64,000 nt of DNA from Dasania phycosphaerae (GCF_026891035.1 NZ_JAPTGG010000011.1:62001-126000), one strand, 5' to 3'. Numbered from the stretch's first letter, positions 25,694 to 34,119 are shown. Numbers and translations are program-made. Notes: generated from the sequence alone by a model not told the origin.

Positions 25694-26060
25694 GATTTTT
25701 TGCGTAGCTTATATAACAATCGCCCAACGCTAATAAAACGCGTTAGGAAGAATAATCATTAAAGGGATTTTTAGTGCGGTATACCGCAGCCAGTTTTACT
25801 CCCTTCTTTTGTTTGGTTTCCCCTAGTTAGTTATGGCGTTTTGTTTAGGCGCTGTGTGTTTATATCAACGTTGGTTATTGTGCGGGTAATACAGTCGAGG
25901 CCTTTAAGCGCTGATGCTAATGGGTTGTGACGATATGTATGGTCAGATATAGACGTATCGGCGTGGTTATATCTGGTGGTGGATGTGTAGGTATAGGCTT
26001 CTTTGTTTAGATTTATTCTTTATGTTTGGATCTGGCCATAGCCAATAACAAACTGTTAAG
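25694..26060 (+). repeat. Array leader copy B (attI-like), paired with 12632-12964
   Basis: Shares with copy A the glycerate-kinase tail relic (GATTTTTTG, ATAACAATCGC, GCTAATAAAACGCGTTAGGA), now frameshifted, then the same blocks downstream to AACTGTTAA just before the first gene of array 2. It carries about 30 bp more in the middle. At the small hairpin it has GCGGTATACCGC where copy A has GTGCTTAGCAC: different bases, same pairing. It is a non-coding leader placed identically relative to a cassette array. Confidence 0.7.
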
Positions 26061-26067
26061 TCATTCT

Positions 26068-26496
26068 ATGGACAAACTTTACCCAGTACTTTTTAAAATA
26101 TCAGCTGTTTGTATTGCAGCCATAGGCACAGGGATGGTTGCGCTTCTGCCGCATTTGCTCACATATGAAAAAGATGCCTACGAATCATTATATAAAGTGG
26201 AGGCTAAAATCGGAAAAATTCACAACTACGAAGATTACAATTGCGACATTGTTGGAAAGCATAGAGCCGATTGTCATATTGCCATCCATAAGGTTACCAC
26301 CAGCGAGTCCATATTGAATATGCTAGATACGCTTAGATATTTTCTTCAAATTATGGCTGGAATCACCTTTTTTCTAGGCCTCTCTTGCATACTATGGATA
26401 TATAAAATTCCATTTTTTGCATTCTTTGGCTGGGAAGAAAAGGACTTAACAAATCAATCAAGTTCGCCCGCTAAAGAGCGCGGGCAGGACGTGTAA
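26068..26496 (+). CDS. Cassette 4 protein: two-helix membrane protein
   Basis: 142 residues from ATG 26068, just after leader B; the longer frame to 26026 only translates the leader. Helix 1 (about 7-31, LFKISAVCIAAIGTGMVALLP) and helix 2 (about 91-115, LQIMAGITFFLGLSCILWIY) enclose a 60-residue loop with two Cys (NCDIVGKHRADC). The last about 15 residues are encoded inside the following attC. The family is not recognised. Confidence 0.65.
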   Translation: MDKLYPVLFKISAVCIAAIGTGMVALLPHLLTYEKDAYESLYKVEAKIGKIHNYEDYNCDIVGKHRADCHIAIHKVTTSESILNMLDTLRYFLQIMAGITFFLGLSCILWIYKIPFFAFFGWEEKDLTNQSSSPAKERGQDV

Positions 26497-26527
26497 AAGA
26501 CACGCGCCTCTTATTGAGTCGTTAACT
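26445..26527 (+). other. attC recombination site 3
   Basis: Starts CTTAACAA and ends GTCGTTAACT. Inner arms TCAATCAAG and CTTATTGA pair with an extra C left out, as attC requires. The interior contains hairpins GCCCGC/GCGGGC and CGTGT/ACACG. Length about 83 bp. The stop codon of cassette 4 lies inside it. Confidence 0.85.
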
Positions 26528-26543
26528 GTTACAAGGATGAGAA

Positions 26544-27536
26544 ATGAAGTCACGATCAAAATTGATGCTAGAAAAATCTATAGCGTCAATGCTTTCTGCG
26601 ATTGAGGTCTACAATAAGCCTGATTTTAAATATAGAGAAGAAACATTTTCCGTTCTTTGTATTAACTCATGGGAGCTACTGCTTAAGTCGAAGGTACTAA
26701 ATCTATCGGGAAACCAAATGGGATCTCTGATAGCAATGGAGTACAAAACACTTAAAGGCGGAGCCAAATCAAAGAATAAGCACAGAAAGAAAAACCGATC
26801 GGGAAATCCAATGTCTATAAGCCTCTTCGAGGCGTATAGAGTAATTACTGAAGATTATGGTCTTAAAGTTAACAAAGCGGTGCTTGACAATCTGATAGCT
26901 ATTACTGAAATACGTGATAACTCGATACATTTTGTAAACGATGATCTATTGCTTGCTATTAAAGTACAAGAGCTTGGTACAGCCTCGCTACAGAACTATT
27001 TCCACTTGGTTAGTGATTGGTTCGGTAACGTTCTTGGTGGTTACAATTTCTATTTAATGCCTTTGTCGTTTTTCAGGGGTTTTGATACGGCTAAGGGGAT
27101 TAGCCTAAACACCAATGAAAAGAAGCTCTTGGAATTTATAAGCTCCAGAGAAAAAGAATACGACGAAGGTGAAGATTATGGAGACTACAACTTAACTCTA
27201 AAAATCGATGTCAAATTCCAAAAGGTCAAAAGTAACGCAGGCCTCCCTGTACAAGTAACAAATGATCCTTCTGCACCGATGGTTCAGTTATCAGAAGAAG
27301 ATATATCAGACAGGTTTCCATGGGATTATGACGTATTAACAACACGATTGAGGAAGCGATACAACGATTTCAAGATAAATCCAAAGTATCACAAGCTTCG
27401 CAAAGATCTTGAAAAAAACAAAAAGCTGGCGCATGTTCGTTATCTTAATCCAAGCAACAAGAAAGGTGGGAAAAAGACCTTGTATAGCACAAACATACAA
27501 AAAGAATTTGATAAGCACTATGCTAAAAACAGTTAA
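26544..27536 (+). CDS. Cassette 5: DUF3644-like protein with HEPN-type motif
   Basis: 330 residues; AAGGATGAG precedes the ATG. The N-terminal half is alpha-helical and matches my memory of DUF3644 (LEKSIASMLSAIEVYNKP, LCINSWELLLKSKVL). At residues 124-129 RDNSIH gives an R-x4-H pair following an Asn/Ile-rich helix, the catalytic signature of HEPN ribonucleases. The C-terminal 100 residues are basic and end in a segment that looks like a nucleic-acid-binding helix-turn-helix (DVLTTRLRKRYNDFKINPKY, KKTLYS, QKEFDKHY). A toxin-like or abortive-infection role is inferred. Lies between attC sites 3 and 4. Confidence 0.75.
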   Translation: MKSRSKLMLEKSIASMLSAIEVYNKPDFKYREETFSVLCINSWELLLKSKVLNLSGNQMGSLIAMEYKTLKGGAKSKNKHRKKNRSGNPMSISLFEAYRVITEDYGLKVNKAVLDNLIAITEIRDNSIHFVNDDLLLAIKVQELGTASLQNYFHLVSDWFGNVLGGYNFYLMPLSFFRGFDTAKGISLNTNEKKLLEFISSREKEYDEGEDYGDYNLTLKIDVKFQKVKSNAGLPVQVTNDPSAPMVQLSEEDISDRFPWDYDVLTTRLRKRYNDFKINPKYHKLRKDLEKNKKLAHVRYLNPSNKKGGKKTLYSTNIQKEFDKHYAKNS

Positions 27537-27610
27537 CAGGCAATTAAAAATCACCCACTAAAGGCGTGGGCTGGACTCGCTAACGATCGCCTTTTATTGG
27601 GGCGTTATAA
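27532..27610 (+). other. attC recombination site 4
   Basis: Overlaps the stop of cassette 5 (AGTTAACA) and ends GGGCGTTATAA. Inner arms CAATTAAAA and CTTTTATTG pair with one extrahelical T. CACCCACTAAAGGCGTGGG forms a central hairpin. Length about 79 bp. Confidence 0.88.
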
Positions 27611-27670
27611 GCCTAATTGTTCACATGTTTTAAGATGTCCAGTTTTAATAAAAAATTTAGGGTTAATCAG

Positions 27671-28615
27671 ATGCAAGTACCTAAAGTATTTTTCTCTTAC
27701 TCCCATGATAGTGAGGAACATAAAGCATGGGTTCTAGCACTGGCAACACGCTTGGAAGAAAATGGTGTTGCTGTGACTTTAGACCAATGGGATCTGAGAG
27801 TCGGTGATGATCTTCCCTTTTTTATGGAATCTGGTTTAACAGATGCAGATAGAGTTGTTTTAATATGTACGGAATCATATGTAAAAAAAGCTAATGACAT
27901 GCGCAGTGGCGGTGTAGGTTATGAAAAAATGATAATTACAGCTCAAATAATGGCAGATTTGGGAAGCAACAGAGTTATTCCGATCGTTGTGAATAATGGC
28001 CTACCAAATAAGACACCTACTTTTGTTTCTAGCAAGTTATATTTAAGCTTTGAACCATCGGAATACGAAGATAGTTATTGCGAGCTTATTAGTAATCTAT
28101 GGGGTAAGTCTGTAAAACCAAGGCCAAAGAGGGGCGCAAGCCCTTTTTTAAGAGAAGCTTTACCTATAAATCCTGTGGCTTTTGATGTGCCAGCATCTTT
28201 CAGCAATCCAGCTACAAAGTCCAAAGTTACTGTTAATCCAACAGCGAATAACGGCCGTTACTGGGTCGGTGAGGGAGAAATGGCGTTTGAATTATTTTGG
28301 TCAAAATCTGGCTCAGGAGAAATATGGATCTACAACGATTCTGAGACTATTCACTCCTTGTCTATAGTACCAGAAAGCTTCAAAGAAATTTCTGATATTG
28401 CAGATGCTACAGATCCGTCTTTTTATCTCGAAGAGCGATGTTCTAGTTTACAAGTTGGTGAAATTGCAGTTTTGCAAAACACCAATGGTTATTATTTGGC
28501 GGTAAAGGTGGAGCAGGTTCTCTATAGGTGTCGGAACGGAGATGATAAAGATGAGCTAACTATTAGTTATGTAATTGCGCCAGCTAAAAGCACCTCATTT
28601 GCAAAGTTTAGGTGA
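27671..28615 (+). CDS. Cassette 6: SEFIR/TIR-like signalling protein
   Basis: 314 residues from ATG 27671, supported by AGGG 8-9 nt upstream; the frame is open 18 codons further. The SEFIR domain fills residues 1 to about 150: PKVFFSYSHDSEEHKAWVLA, VTLDQWDLRVGDDLPFFMES, VVLICTESYV, then GGVGYEKMI with a conserved Glu, and IPIVVNN. Bacterial SEFIR proteins are reported NAD-depleting anti-phage effectors. The C-terminal half (about 190-314) is a beta-rich domain I do not recognise (YWVGEGEMAFELFWSKSGSG); it may be the sensor. It is the last gene after attC site 4, with no clear attC after it. Confidence 0.85.
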   Translation: MQVPKVFFSYSHDSEEHKAWVLALATRLEENGVAVTLDQWDLRVGDDLPFFMESGLTDADRVVLICTESYVKKANDMRSGGVGYEKMIITAQIMADLGSNRVIPIVVNNGLPNKTPTFVSSKLYLSFEPSEYEDSYCELISNLWGKSVKPRPKRGASPFLREALPINPVAFDVPASFSNPATKSKVTVNPTANNGRYWVGEGEMAFELFWSKSGSGEIWIYNDSETIHSLSIVPESFKEISDIADATDPSFYLEERCSSLQVGEIAVLQNTNGYYLAVKVEQVLYRCRNGDDKDELTISYVIAPAKSTSFAKFR

Positions 28616-28650
28616 AGCTTTATATATTTCACAAGTAACTAAAGGAACTA

Positions 28651-28686
28651 AAGGGGTCGTAACGATTATTTATCGTACACCCCCTT
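28651..28686. terminator. Imperfect hairpin after the SEFIR gene
   Basis: AAGGGG-TC-GTAACGAT pairs with ATCGTACACCCCCTT around a TATTT loop, 13 pairs with two mismatches and one bulged A. It lacks a T-run. It could be a terminator or the remains of a terminal attC, since it contains GTCGTAACG. Confidence 0.4.
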
Positions 28687-28777
28687 AACAATTAACTTAT
28701 CTACAATAAATACCCACAACCTAATATCCAGCACATAAAACATAATCAAATAGCAATAACACCCCGGAGAAAAATCA

Positions 28778-29386
28778 ATGTTAAAAATCCTCACCGTAGT
28801 TCTTATGGCCACACTATCTGGCTGCGCAGTATTTGATGGTGGCAATGTACCAAAAACCACCTTATCGGCTTATGAGGGTGATGCTAGTGCAAAGCCTAGT
28901 GTTTCATATACCAGCATGGCGATGGGTGGCTTATCTGGGCCTAAGGAGCTACCCGAGGCTTCGCAAAGTATTATTGAAGGTGAGCTGTTAGCTGTGCTGG
29001 AGTCTTCGCAGTACTTCTCGCGTATTTCAAAAAAAGACGAGGCTGCTGATATTAGTATTTCCGTTACCTTAACCAATAGAGGCAACCCCGCAGCGCTAAT
29101 ACCTGCGTTTATTACTGGCCTTAGCCTTTACACCATACCCTCTTGGGCCACCGATCATTTTGATGTAGTAGCCAACGTTGAAAGGCGCGATGGGCTAAGC
29201 AAAAGCTATGTACTGGCTGACTCCAGCACCATAGTGCAATGGCTGCCGATGATTTTTGTGTTTCCAGCAAAAAACTTTTCTGTAGTGCCAGAGGTGAGAA
29301 AAAACATGTATAAAAAAGTACTATCTGATATGCAAAAAGATGGCTTCTTTACTTACGATCAAAATTCGGTAGCGCTGGTTAAGTAA
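28778..29386 (+). CDS. Predicted lipoprotein of unknown function
   Basis: 202 residues. A lipoprotein signal peptide (LKILTVVLMATLSGC, Cys at residue 16) is preceded by GGAG at a normal distance. The mature part has a mixed alpha/beta pattern with a hydrophobic middle (ALIPAFITGLSLYTIPSWATDHFDV) and ends KVLSDMQKDGFFTYDQNS. The pattern recalls small envelope-stress lipoproteins, but no family is assigned. It begins the block after the second cassette array. Confidence 0.75.
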   Translation: MLKILTVVLMATLSGCAVFDGGNVPKTTLSAYEGDASAKPSVSYTSMAMGGLSGPKELPEASQSIIEGELLAVLESSQYFSRISKKDEAADISISVTLTNRGNPAALIPAFITGLSLYTIPSWATDHFDVVANVERRDGLSKSYVLADSSTIVQWLPMIFVFPAKNFSVVPEVRKNMYKKVLSDMQKDGFFTYDQNSVALVK

Positions 29387-29655
29387 TTTAGCCATTGGGG
29401 CAGGGCTGCGCGGCCTTATTTAGCTTGTTTAAGCTCTGCCCTTACATTTACAACAAATAGCACACTAACACTACTTAGCTATAGTGCGCCTAGTTACTAT
29501 CTATTTCGGGTTTAGCGTTATGGCAATACATTATTTCTAGCTATCAACCGCGTTCAACGTAACGTCATAACCGCCCCACAGACTATCTATTTGTCACAAG
29601 CCGCTTAATAAAATACACTTTCTAAAATAATAACAGCAACCAAGGACAGGCTCTT

Positions 29656-30924
29656 ATGCTTAAACAAGCATTTTTATACCTCGCCAGCATTTTTATTTTT
29701 ATCAGCCAAATCCCCCTTGCCAGCGCGCAGGATCAATCCACGCAATTATTTGAGCAATTAAAAAATAGAGTCTTTCAGGTTAAAGTTATTGATATTGCAT
29801 CGGGTAACAAGTCCAGCATAGGCTCTGGGTTTTTAGTGGCTAATGATCATTTGATTGCCACTAACTACCATGTTGTATCTTCATACCTACTCAACCCCGA
29901 AAAATACAAGTTAGTGCTGCTGGATAATCAGCAACAAAGCCAAGAGCTGGCTATTGTTGATTTTGACATTATCCATGACCTTGCCTTGCTAAAAACCAAG
30001 GCACTGCCTTATAAGCCGCTAGTTATAGAAACAAGCCAGCCTGCCAAAGGCAACCGCATATATTCTATGGGTAACCCTCATGATTTAGGCATGACGATTA
30101 TTGAAGGCACTTACAATGGTTTAGTGGAAGGCTCTAGGTATCAAAAATACTTATTCTCTGGCTCTTTAAACCCAGGCATGAGTGGTGGCCCGGCTTTTAA
30201 TAGCCGCGGCGAAATTATAGGTATTAATGTTTCTAAGGGCGGCGAGCAAATAAGTTTTTTGGTGCCTGCATTTCACTTAGCCGATTTAATTAAGCGTTAC
30301 CGCCAAAATGGTGAAATAGCCCAAGCAGACTATAACAGCCATATTTACGCTGCCCTATATGCCGACCAAGATGCTTATTACCAACATATTTTAAACTTAG
30401 ACTGGTCAACCACCAGTTTTATGAACTACGACCTGCCCGACAAAATAGACAGCTCATTAAAATGCTGGGGGCATATTAAAAGTAAAGACAAGGATTTATA
30501 TAAAAATGTACACAGGCATTGCCGCACAGAGGACAGAGTCTATTTAGATAATAATTTTTATACTGGCGGCTTTTCTTACGATTACTCACATTTTTCTACA
30601 GAGCAATTAAACACTATACGTTTTTATAATTTATTACAAAGCAGGCATAACATATCGGGCTTTTATAATGGCAATAAAGAAGATGCCTCTAATTTTGTAT
30701 GCACATCGAATTACATCACCCTAAATGATAGTGAATGGAAGGCCACAACCTGCGCCAGGGAATACCTTAATTACAAGGGTTTATATGATGCCTCGCTGAT
30801 TGCTACTAGAGTTGACCAATATAAGGAATCACTGCATCTTAGTATAAGAATGATAGGTATTAGCCAACATAACCTGCTAAACATAAGCGATAGATTTTTG
30901 GAGTTAGTTTCATGGAAAAAATAA
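29656..30924 (+). CDS. Secreted trypsin-like serine protease (S1C type, no PDZ)
   Basis: 422 residues with a signal peptide (FLYLASIFIFISQIPLASA). The protease domain (about 30-215) has the triad His (ATNYHVVS), Asp (IIHDLALLK) and Ser (LNPGMSGGPAF). No PDZ follows; instead about 200 residues of unknown type contain four to six Cys (KCWGHIK, RHCRTEDR, FVCTSN, TTCAREY) and aromatic repeats. AAGGACAGG precedes the ATG. The 3' end overlaps the FHA gene by 13 bp, so the two are co-translated; a shared membrane/periplasm process is inferred. Confidence 0.9.
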   Translation: MLKQAFLYLASIFIFISQIPLASAQDQSTQLFEQLKNRVFQVKVIDIASGNKSSIGSGFLVANDHLIATNYHVVSSYLLNPEKYKLVLLDNQQQSQELAIVDFDIIHDLALLKTKALPYKPLVIETSQPAKGNRIYSMGNPHDLGMTIIEGTYNGLVEGSRYQKYLFSGSLNPGMSGGPAFNSRGEIIGINVSKGGEQISFLVPAFHLADLIKRYRQNGEIAQADYNSHIYAALYADQDAYYQHILNLDWSTTSFMNYDLPDKIDSSLKCWGHIKSKDKDLYKNVHRHCRTEDRVYLDNNFYTGGFSYDYSHFSTEQLNTIRFYNLLQSRHNISGFYNGNKEDASNFVCTSNYITLNDSEWKATTCAREYLNYKGLYDASLIATRVDQYKESLHLSIRMIGISQHNLLNISDRFLELVSWKK

Positions 30925-31859
30925 TTATAAAAAACGGAAACAACTTTCATCAATTTGTTACGGACAAAGCACTATCTATAGGCCGTGGGTTTGATAACGA
31001 CATCATCAGTAACGACCCCCACATAGGCAACAAACAGCTGAGCATTAGTAGCAACCCCGAAAAGCCTGGCAGCTGGCTGATTACTGTTAATGATCAAACC
31101 AACCCTGTGCTGATTAATAAGCGGCCGGTCTCTTCGCCTAGTTTTGTGGCTTACTCTGGTGATGACATAGTGGTTGGCAGAAGCCATTTCACCCTATACT
31201 CACCGGATCACGCTGTTGCGCCGACTAGAGCCTTTACTTTTACCAACTGGTTGCACTCCCATAAGCTTAAGCCATTACTGTCTATAGGCTTGGTAGCCTT
31301 AGTTTTTGCGCTATCGGTTGTTTTTGACGCTTTAGCTTCATTTACAGAAATCAATTGGAAAGCTTTAATATCGAACAATATTTTTGCCATTATATTGATT
31401 ACTGTTTGGGCGGCCTGTTGGTCACTGGTGGGTAAATTACAGCGCCAGCATCACCACTTTTTTTCGCATCTGTTTTTTGCTGCTGGCGTACTTGGGCTTA
31501 GTCTATTGTGGGAAAGCCTTAACGAATATGTTATCTACTTTTCGCCTAGCTATTTTATTAATGAGTTTTTACCCTGGTTAATGGCCATAGTTTGCTTAGG
31601 GCTAGCCATTGCTTTTAGCTTAAACCTGTCATCCAATACGTCCAGGTTTTTAATGAAGGGGATGCTCACCAGCTTTGCTATTATCGGTGTGTTTTTTATT
31701 ATTGCTGTTTTTGACAAACAGGAGTTTAGTAATAACCCTGAATTTGTTGTGACCTTAAAGCCACCTTTTGCTCCTAAATCCAGCACGGTTGCTGCAAAAG
31801 AGCATGTTAGCTCTTACCAGCAATTATTTGAAAAGCTTGAGTCACTGGCCACGCAGTAA
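30912..31859 (+). CDS. FHA-domain membrane protein
   Basis: 315 residues. FHA domain at about 5-100 (SIGRGFDNDIISNDPHIGNKQ..., VLINKRPV, DDIVVGRSHFTLY); it normally binds phosphothreonine peptides. Then about five membrane helices (around 117-137, 150-170, 180-200, 215-240, 250-270) and a short charged tail with a coiled-coil look (SSYQQLFEKLESLA). The FHA faces the cytoplasm if the N-terminus is inside. No Ser/Thr kinase is in the window. Its partner is probably the overlapping protease gene. Confidence 0.88.
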   Translation: MEKIIIKNGNNFHQFVTDKALSIGRGFDNDIISNDPHIGNKQLSISSNPEKPGSWLITVNDQTNPVLINKRPVSSPSFVAYSGDDIVVGRSHFTLYSPDHAVAPTRAFTFTNWLHSHKLKPLLSIGLVALVFALSVVFDALASFTEINWKALISNNIFAIILITVWAACWSLVGKLQRQHHHFFSHLFFAAGVLGLSLLWESLNEYVIYFSPSYFINEFLPWLMAIVCLGLAIAFSLNLSSNTSRFLMKGMLTSFAIIGVFFIIAVFDKQEFSNNPEFVVTLKPPFAPKSSTVAAKEHVSSYQQLFEKLESLATQ

Positions 31860-31904
31860 TGTTGTTTGTATAGCTATTTTTAATAGCCACGTTGATTTGT
31901 TTAG

Positions 31905-32006
31905 TGGATGCTGAATCAAGTTCAGCATGACGTGTAGTGGTTTGTATAGTTTGCTTTATAGTACTGTCGACTTTTTTGGTGGACGCTGAATCATGTTCTG
32001 CATGAC
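31905..32006. repeat. Two CTGAA/TTCAG palindromes
   Basis: 27-bp units at 31905-31931 and 31980-32006. The second has lost two bases of pairing (CATGTTCTG). Same family as 11071, 11659 and 25270. Confidence 0.8.
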
Positions 32007-32089
32007 GTGTAGTGGCTAGCTTAAGGGCTAGGTTTATTGCCTTTTATTGCTTAGGCCATAGTAATTTTTAAACCCATACCCCTTGGCAC

Positions 32090-33343
32090 TTAACACTTTA
32101 TAAATGGTATATCTTCCCACCGTGTGGTGTAAGCGGGTGATAAAAATTGTTGCCGCATATGCCAGCGTTTGTTTGAGCCCTCTGCCCCCCAGTAAATTAA
32201 GCCTTGGCCATAGCGGCGATTTATTTTATCTACCGTTAACATTAGGGCATCGCATTGTGTCGTTTGTGCCCGCTGAAATAAATCTTGTTGCATATACTTG
32301 CGCTCGCTTAAATCTAACAGCCCTACACCGGCTTTTAAATAACGCTTACCTGTTTTATAAATTATTGCCAGGGCCTTGTTGGCGTGGGCGATAATAATTC
32401 GGCTATCGTCGGTGGGGTAGGGTAATTGCACAACTAATTGCTGGCTGTAGTAGTTAGCATCGTAGGGTGAGGTATTTATAAATACTTGCACGCTTTTGCA
32501 GTATTGCTTTTGCGCCCGCAGTTTTTCGCAGGCTCTGGCGGCATAGGCGCTAATAGCTTGTGCCAAGGGTTTTAGCTCTGTGGGTTTTTCACCAAATGAG
32601 CGGGTGCAAAATATTTGTTTTTTGGCGGCGGGTTGCAGCTCTAGCGATATAGCCGGGTTGCCATTTAACTCTGCTATGATGCGCTCTACATCAACACTAA
32701 ACTGTTGCCGTAACTGCTTTGCATTGGCCGTGGCTAAATCATAAACAGTGCTTATATCCATGGCGTTTAGCCGCTTACCCAAGCGCTTGCCTATGCCCCA
32801 CACTTTGGTAACAGGTAAGCGTTTTTGTAGCCACTGCCATTTTAGCGGGCTATCTAACAGGCATACGCCTTGGGTTTTGGGTATTTTTTTAGCGGCATGG
32901 TTGGCTAACTTGGCTAAGGTTTTAGTAGGGGCCATACCCACACTTACCGGCATGCGTATATCGCGCCAAACGGTTTGCTTTATGGTTTGGCCATAGGCTA
33001 TGAGCGGCTCTTGCACACCTGCCAAGCATAAAAACATTTCGTCTATGGAATACACTTCTATATCGGGTGAATAGTTTTGCAGTGTGCTCATTACCTTATG
33101 GCTAATATCACCATATAGGCAGTAGTTACTGCTAAACACATGCACACCTTTTTGGCGCAGTAGCTGTGCGATTTTAAAAAAGGGCTGTAAGTCGGGTACG
33201 CCTAAGTTTTTTGCCTCTTTGCTGCGAGCAACAATACAACCATCGTTATTTGATAACACCACCACGGGCTGGCCACGCAGGTCGGGCCTAAATATTTGTT
33301 CGCAGCTAGCATAAAAGCTATTGCAATCAACTAAGGCGTACAT
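32090..33343 (-). CDS. umuC: Translesion DNA polymerase V subunit UmuC
   Basis: 417 residues, Y-family. DCNSFYASCEQIFRPDL with the first catalytic Asp, then VLSNNDGCIVARSKEAK, and YSIDEMFL with the second acidic pair. Helix-hairpin-helix (VWGIGKRLGKRLNAM) and a little-finger domain follow. Starts inside the umuD end (17-bp overlap). Error-prone bypass polymerase under SOS control. Confidence 0.96.
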   Translation of the reverse strand: MYALVDCNSFYASCEQIFRPDLRGQPVVVLSNNDGCIVARSKEAKNLGVPDLQPFFKIAQLLRQKGVHVFSSNYCLYGDISHKVMSTLQNYSPDIEVYSIDEMFLCLAGVQEPLIAYGQTIKQTVWRDIRMPVSVGMAPTKTLAKLANHAAKKIPKTQGVCLLDSPLKWQWLQKRLPVTKVWGIGKRLGKRLNAMDISTVYDLATANAKQLRQQFSVDVERIIAELNGNPAISLELQPAAKKQIFCTRSFGEKPTELKPLAQAISAYAARACEKLRAQKQYCKSVQVFINTSPYDANYYSQQLVVQLPYPTDDSRIIIAHANKALAIIYKTGKRYLKAGVGLLDLSERKYMQQDLFQRAQTTQCDALMLTVDKINRRYGQGLIYWGAEGSNKRWHMRQQFLSPAYTTRWEDIPFIKC

Positions 33344-33725
33344 GGTGACGTATAGAGTGTATTACTACGCCCTCTATAATTAGTTCGCTGTTTTCAGTGA
33401 CGGCTATGGGTTTTATTTTGGGATTAGCGGCGACTAATTGCTGCTTGTGCTTATCTAAAATTTTACAGGTTAGCTCGCCGTCTAAGGCGGCAATAACAAT
33501 ATTGCCATGCTGGGGCTCTATGGCCCGGTCTACCACCAGGGTATCGCCATCAAAAATACCCCGGCCAGTCATGGAGTTACCCTGGGCTCTGGCTAGGTAG
33601 GTGGCGGCAGGGTGGCGTATAAGATGCTGATTAAGATCCAGACTATTTTCTAAAAAATCATCGGCGGCAGAGGGAAAGCCCGCCGCCACAGCGCTGCCAT
33701 ATTTGGGTAGAAGTAGTATTTTCAT
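33327..33725 (-). CDS. umuD: UmuD, self-cleaving LexA-like subunit of Pol V
   Basis: 132 residues from ATG 33725 (upstream in-frame starts lie in the LexA operator). Cleavage at the Ala-Gly bond in AVAAGFPS. The serine is in QGNSMTGRGI and the lysine in GELTCKIL. The arm before the cleavage site is shorter than in E. coli UmuD (139 aa). It is followed by umuC with overlap. Confidence 0.93.
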   Translation of the reverse strand: MKILLLPKYGSAVAAGFPSAADDFLENSLDLNQHLIRHPAATYLARAQGNSMTGRGIFDGDTLVVDRAIEPQHGNIVIAALDGELTCKILDKHKQQLVAANPKIKPIAVTENSELIIEGVVIHSIRHHVRLS

Positions 33726-33738
33726 AGAACCACGTATA

Positions 33739-33754
33739 CTGTATATAAATACAG
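33739..33754 (-). promoter_or_regulatory. LexA box (SOS operator) of umuDC
   Basis: CTGTATATAAATACAG fits CTGT-N8-ACAG, and the palindrome extends to 14-bp arms (33733-33760). It lies 13 bp before the umuD ATG. Confidence 0.95.
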
Positions 33755-33898
33755 TATACGTCAAGCTTAATATTTCACTCCCCCCAGCCCTTGCCCAGCT
33801 ATAAGAAGCTGCTTAATAAATAGCCTTGTGCGATAAGGCGCATACGACACATAGCGATAGCTATATAGAGGCGTTAGTGTTTATATATTGCCTTGCTC

Positions 33899-33938
33899 AT
33901 GGTTAGGCATTACACCGATAGGCGCCATGCCTAGCCAT
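33899..33938 (+). other. Strong hairpin upstream of the Lys-rich micro-protein
   Basis: ATGGTTAGGCAT pairs with ATGCCTAGCCAT (12 pairs, one G-U) around a 16-nt loop, within a 250-bp interval that otherwise lacks genes. It may be part of a small RNA or of a long 5' leader for the gene at 34015. No known RNA family was matched. Confidence 0.4.
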
Positions 33939-34014
33939 AAGCTGTTCTGATTTAAGACCGCCTACCTAGCTGGTGGGCTCCTACAATCTTACCAACACGT
34001 AAACTGAGAAACGT

Positions 34015-34119
34015 ATGTCTAAAGGTCAAGATTCAAAAAAAGCGACGAAGAAGAAGCCCGAAAAAACCATGAAGGAAAAACGCAACGAGAAGAAGGAGAA
34101 AAAGGCCAATAAAAAATAA
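34015..34119 (+). CDS. Lys-rich 34-residue micro-protein
   Basis: The frame reads MSKGQDSKKATKKKPEKT then MKEKRNEKKEKKANKK and stops. 15 of 34 residues are Lys, with regular Glu and no hydrophobic core, so it should be an extended or helical basic peptide binding RNA or DNA. Similar small KKKPxKTxKEKRxxKK proteins exist in gammaproteobacteria as far as I recall, with unknown function. Only a weak SD (CTGAG) precedes it. The composition and PxKTxKEKR-type motif make it more than a chance frame. Confidence 0.6.
   Translation: MSKGQDSKKATKKKPEKTMKEKRNEKKEKKANKK

Noticed and set aside
33765..34014. 6S RNA (ssrS)
   Set aside because: The length and hairpins tempted, but none of the conserved 6S bubble sequences could be matched.
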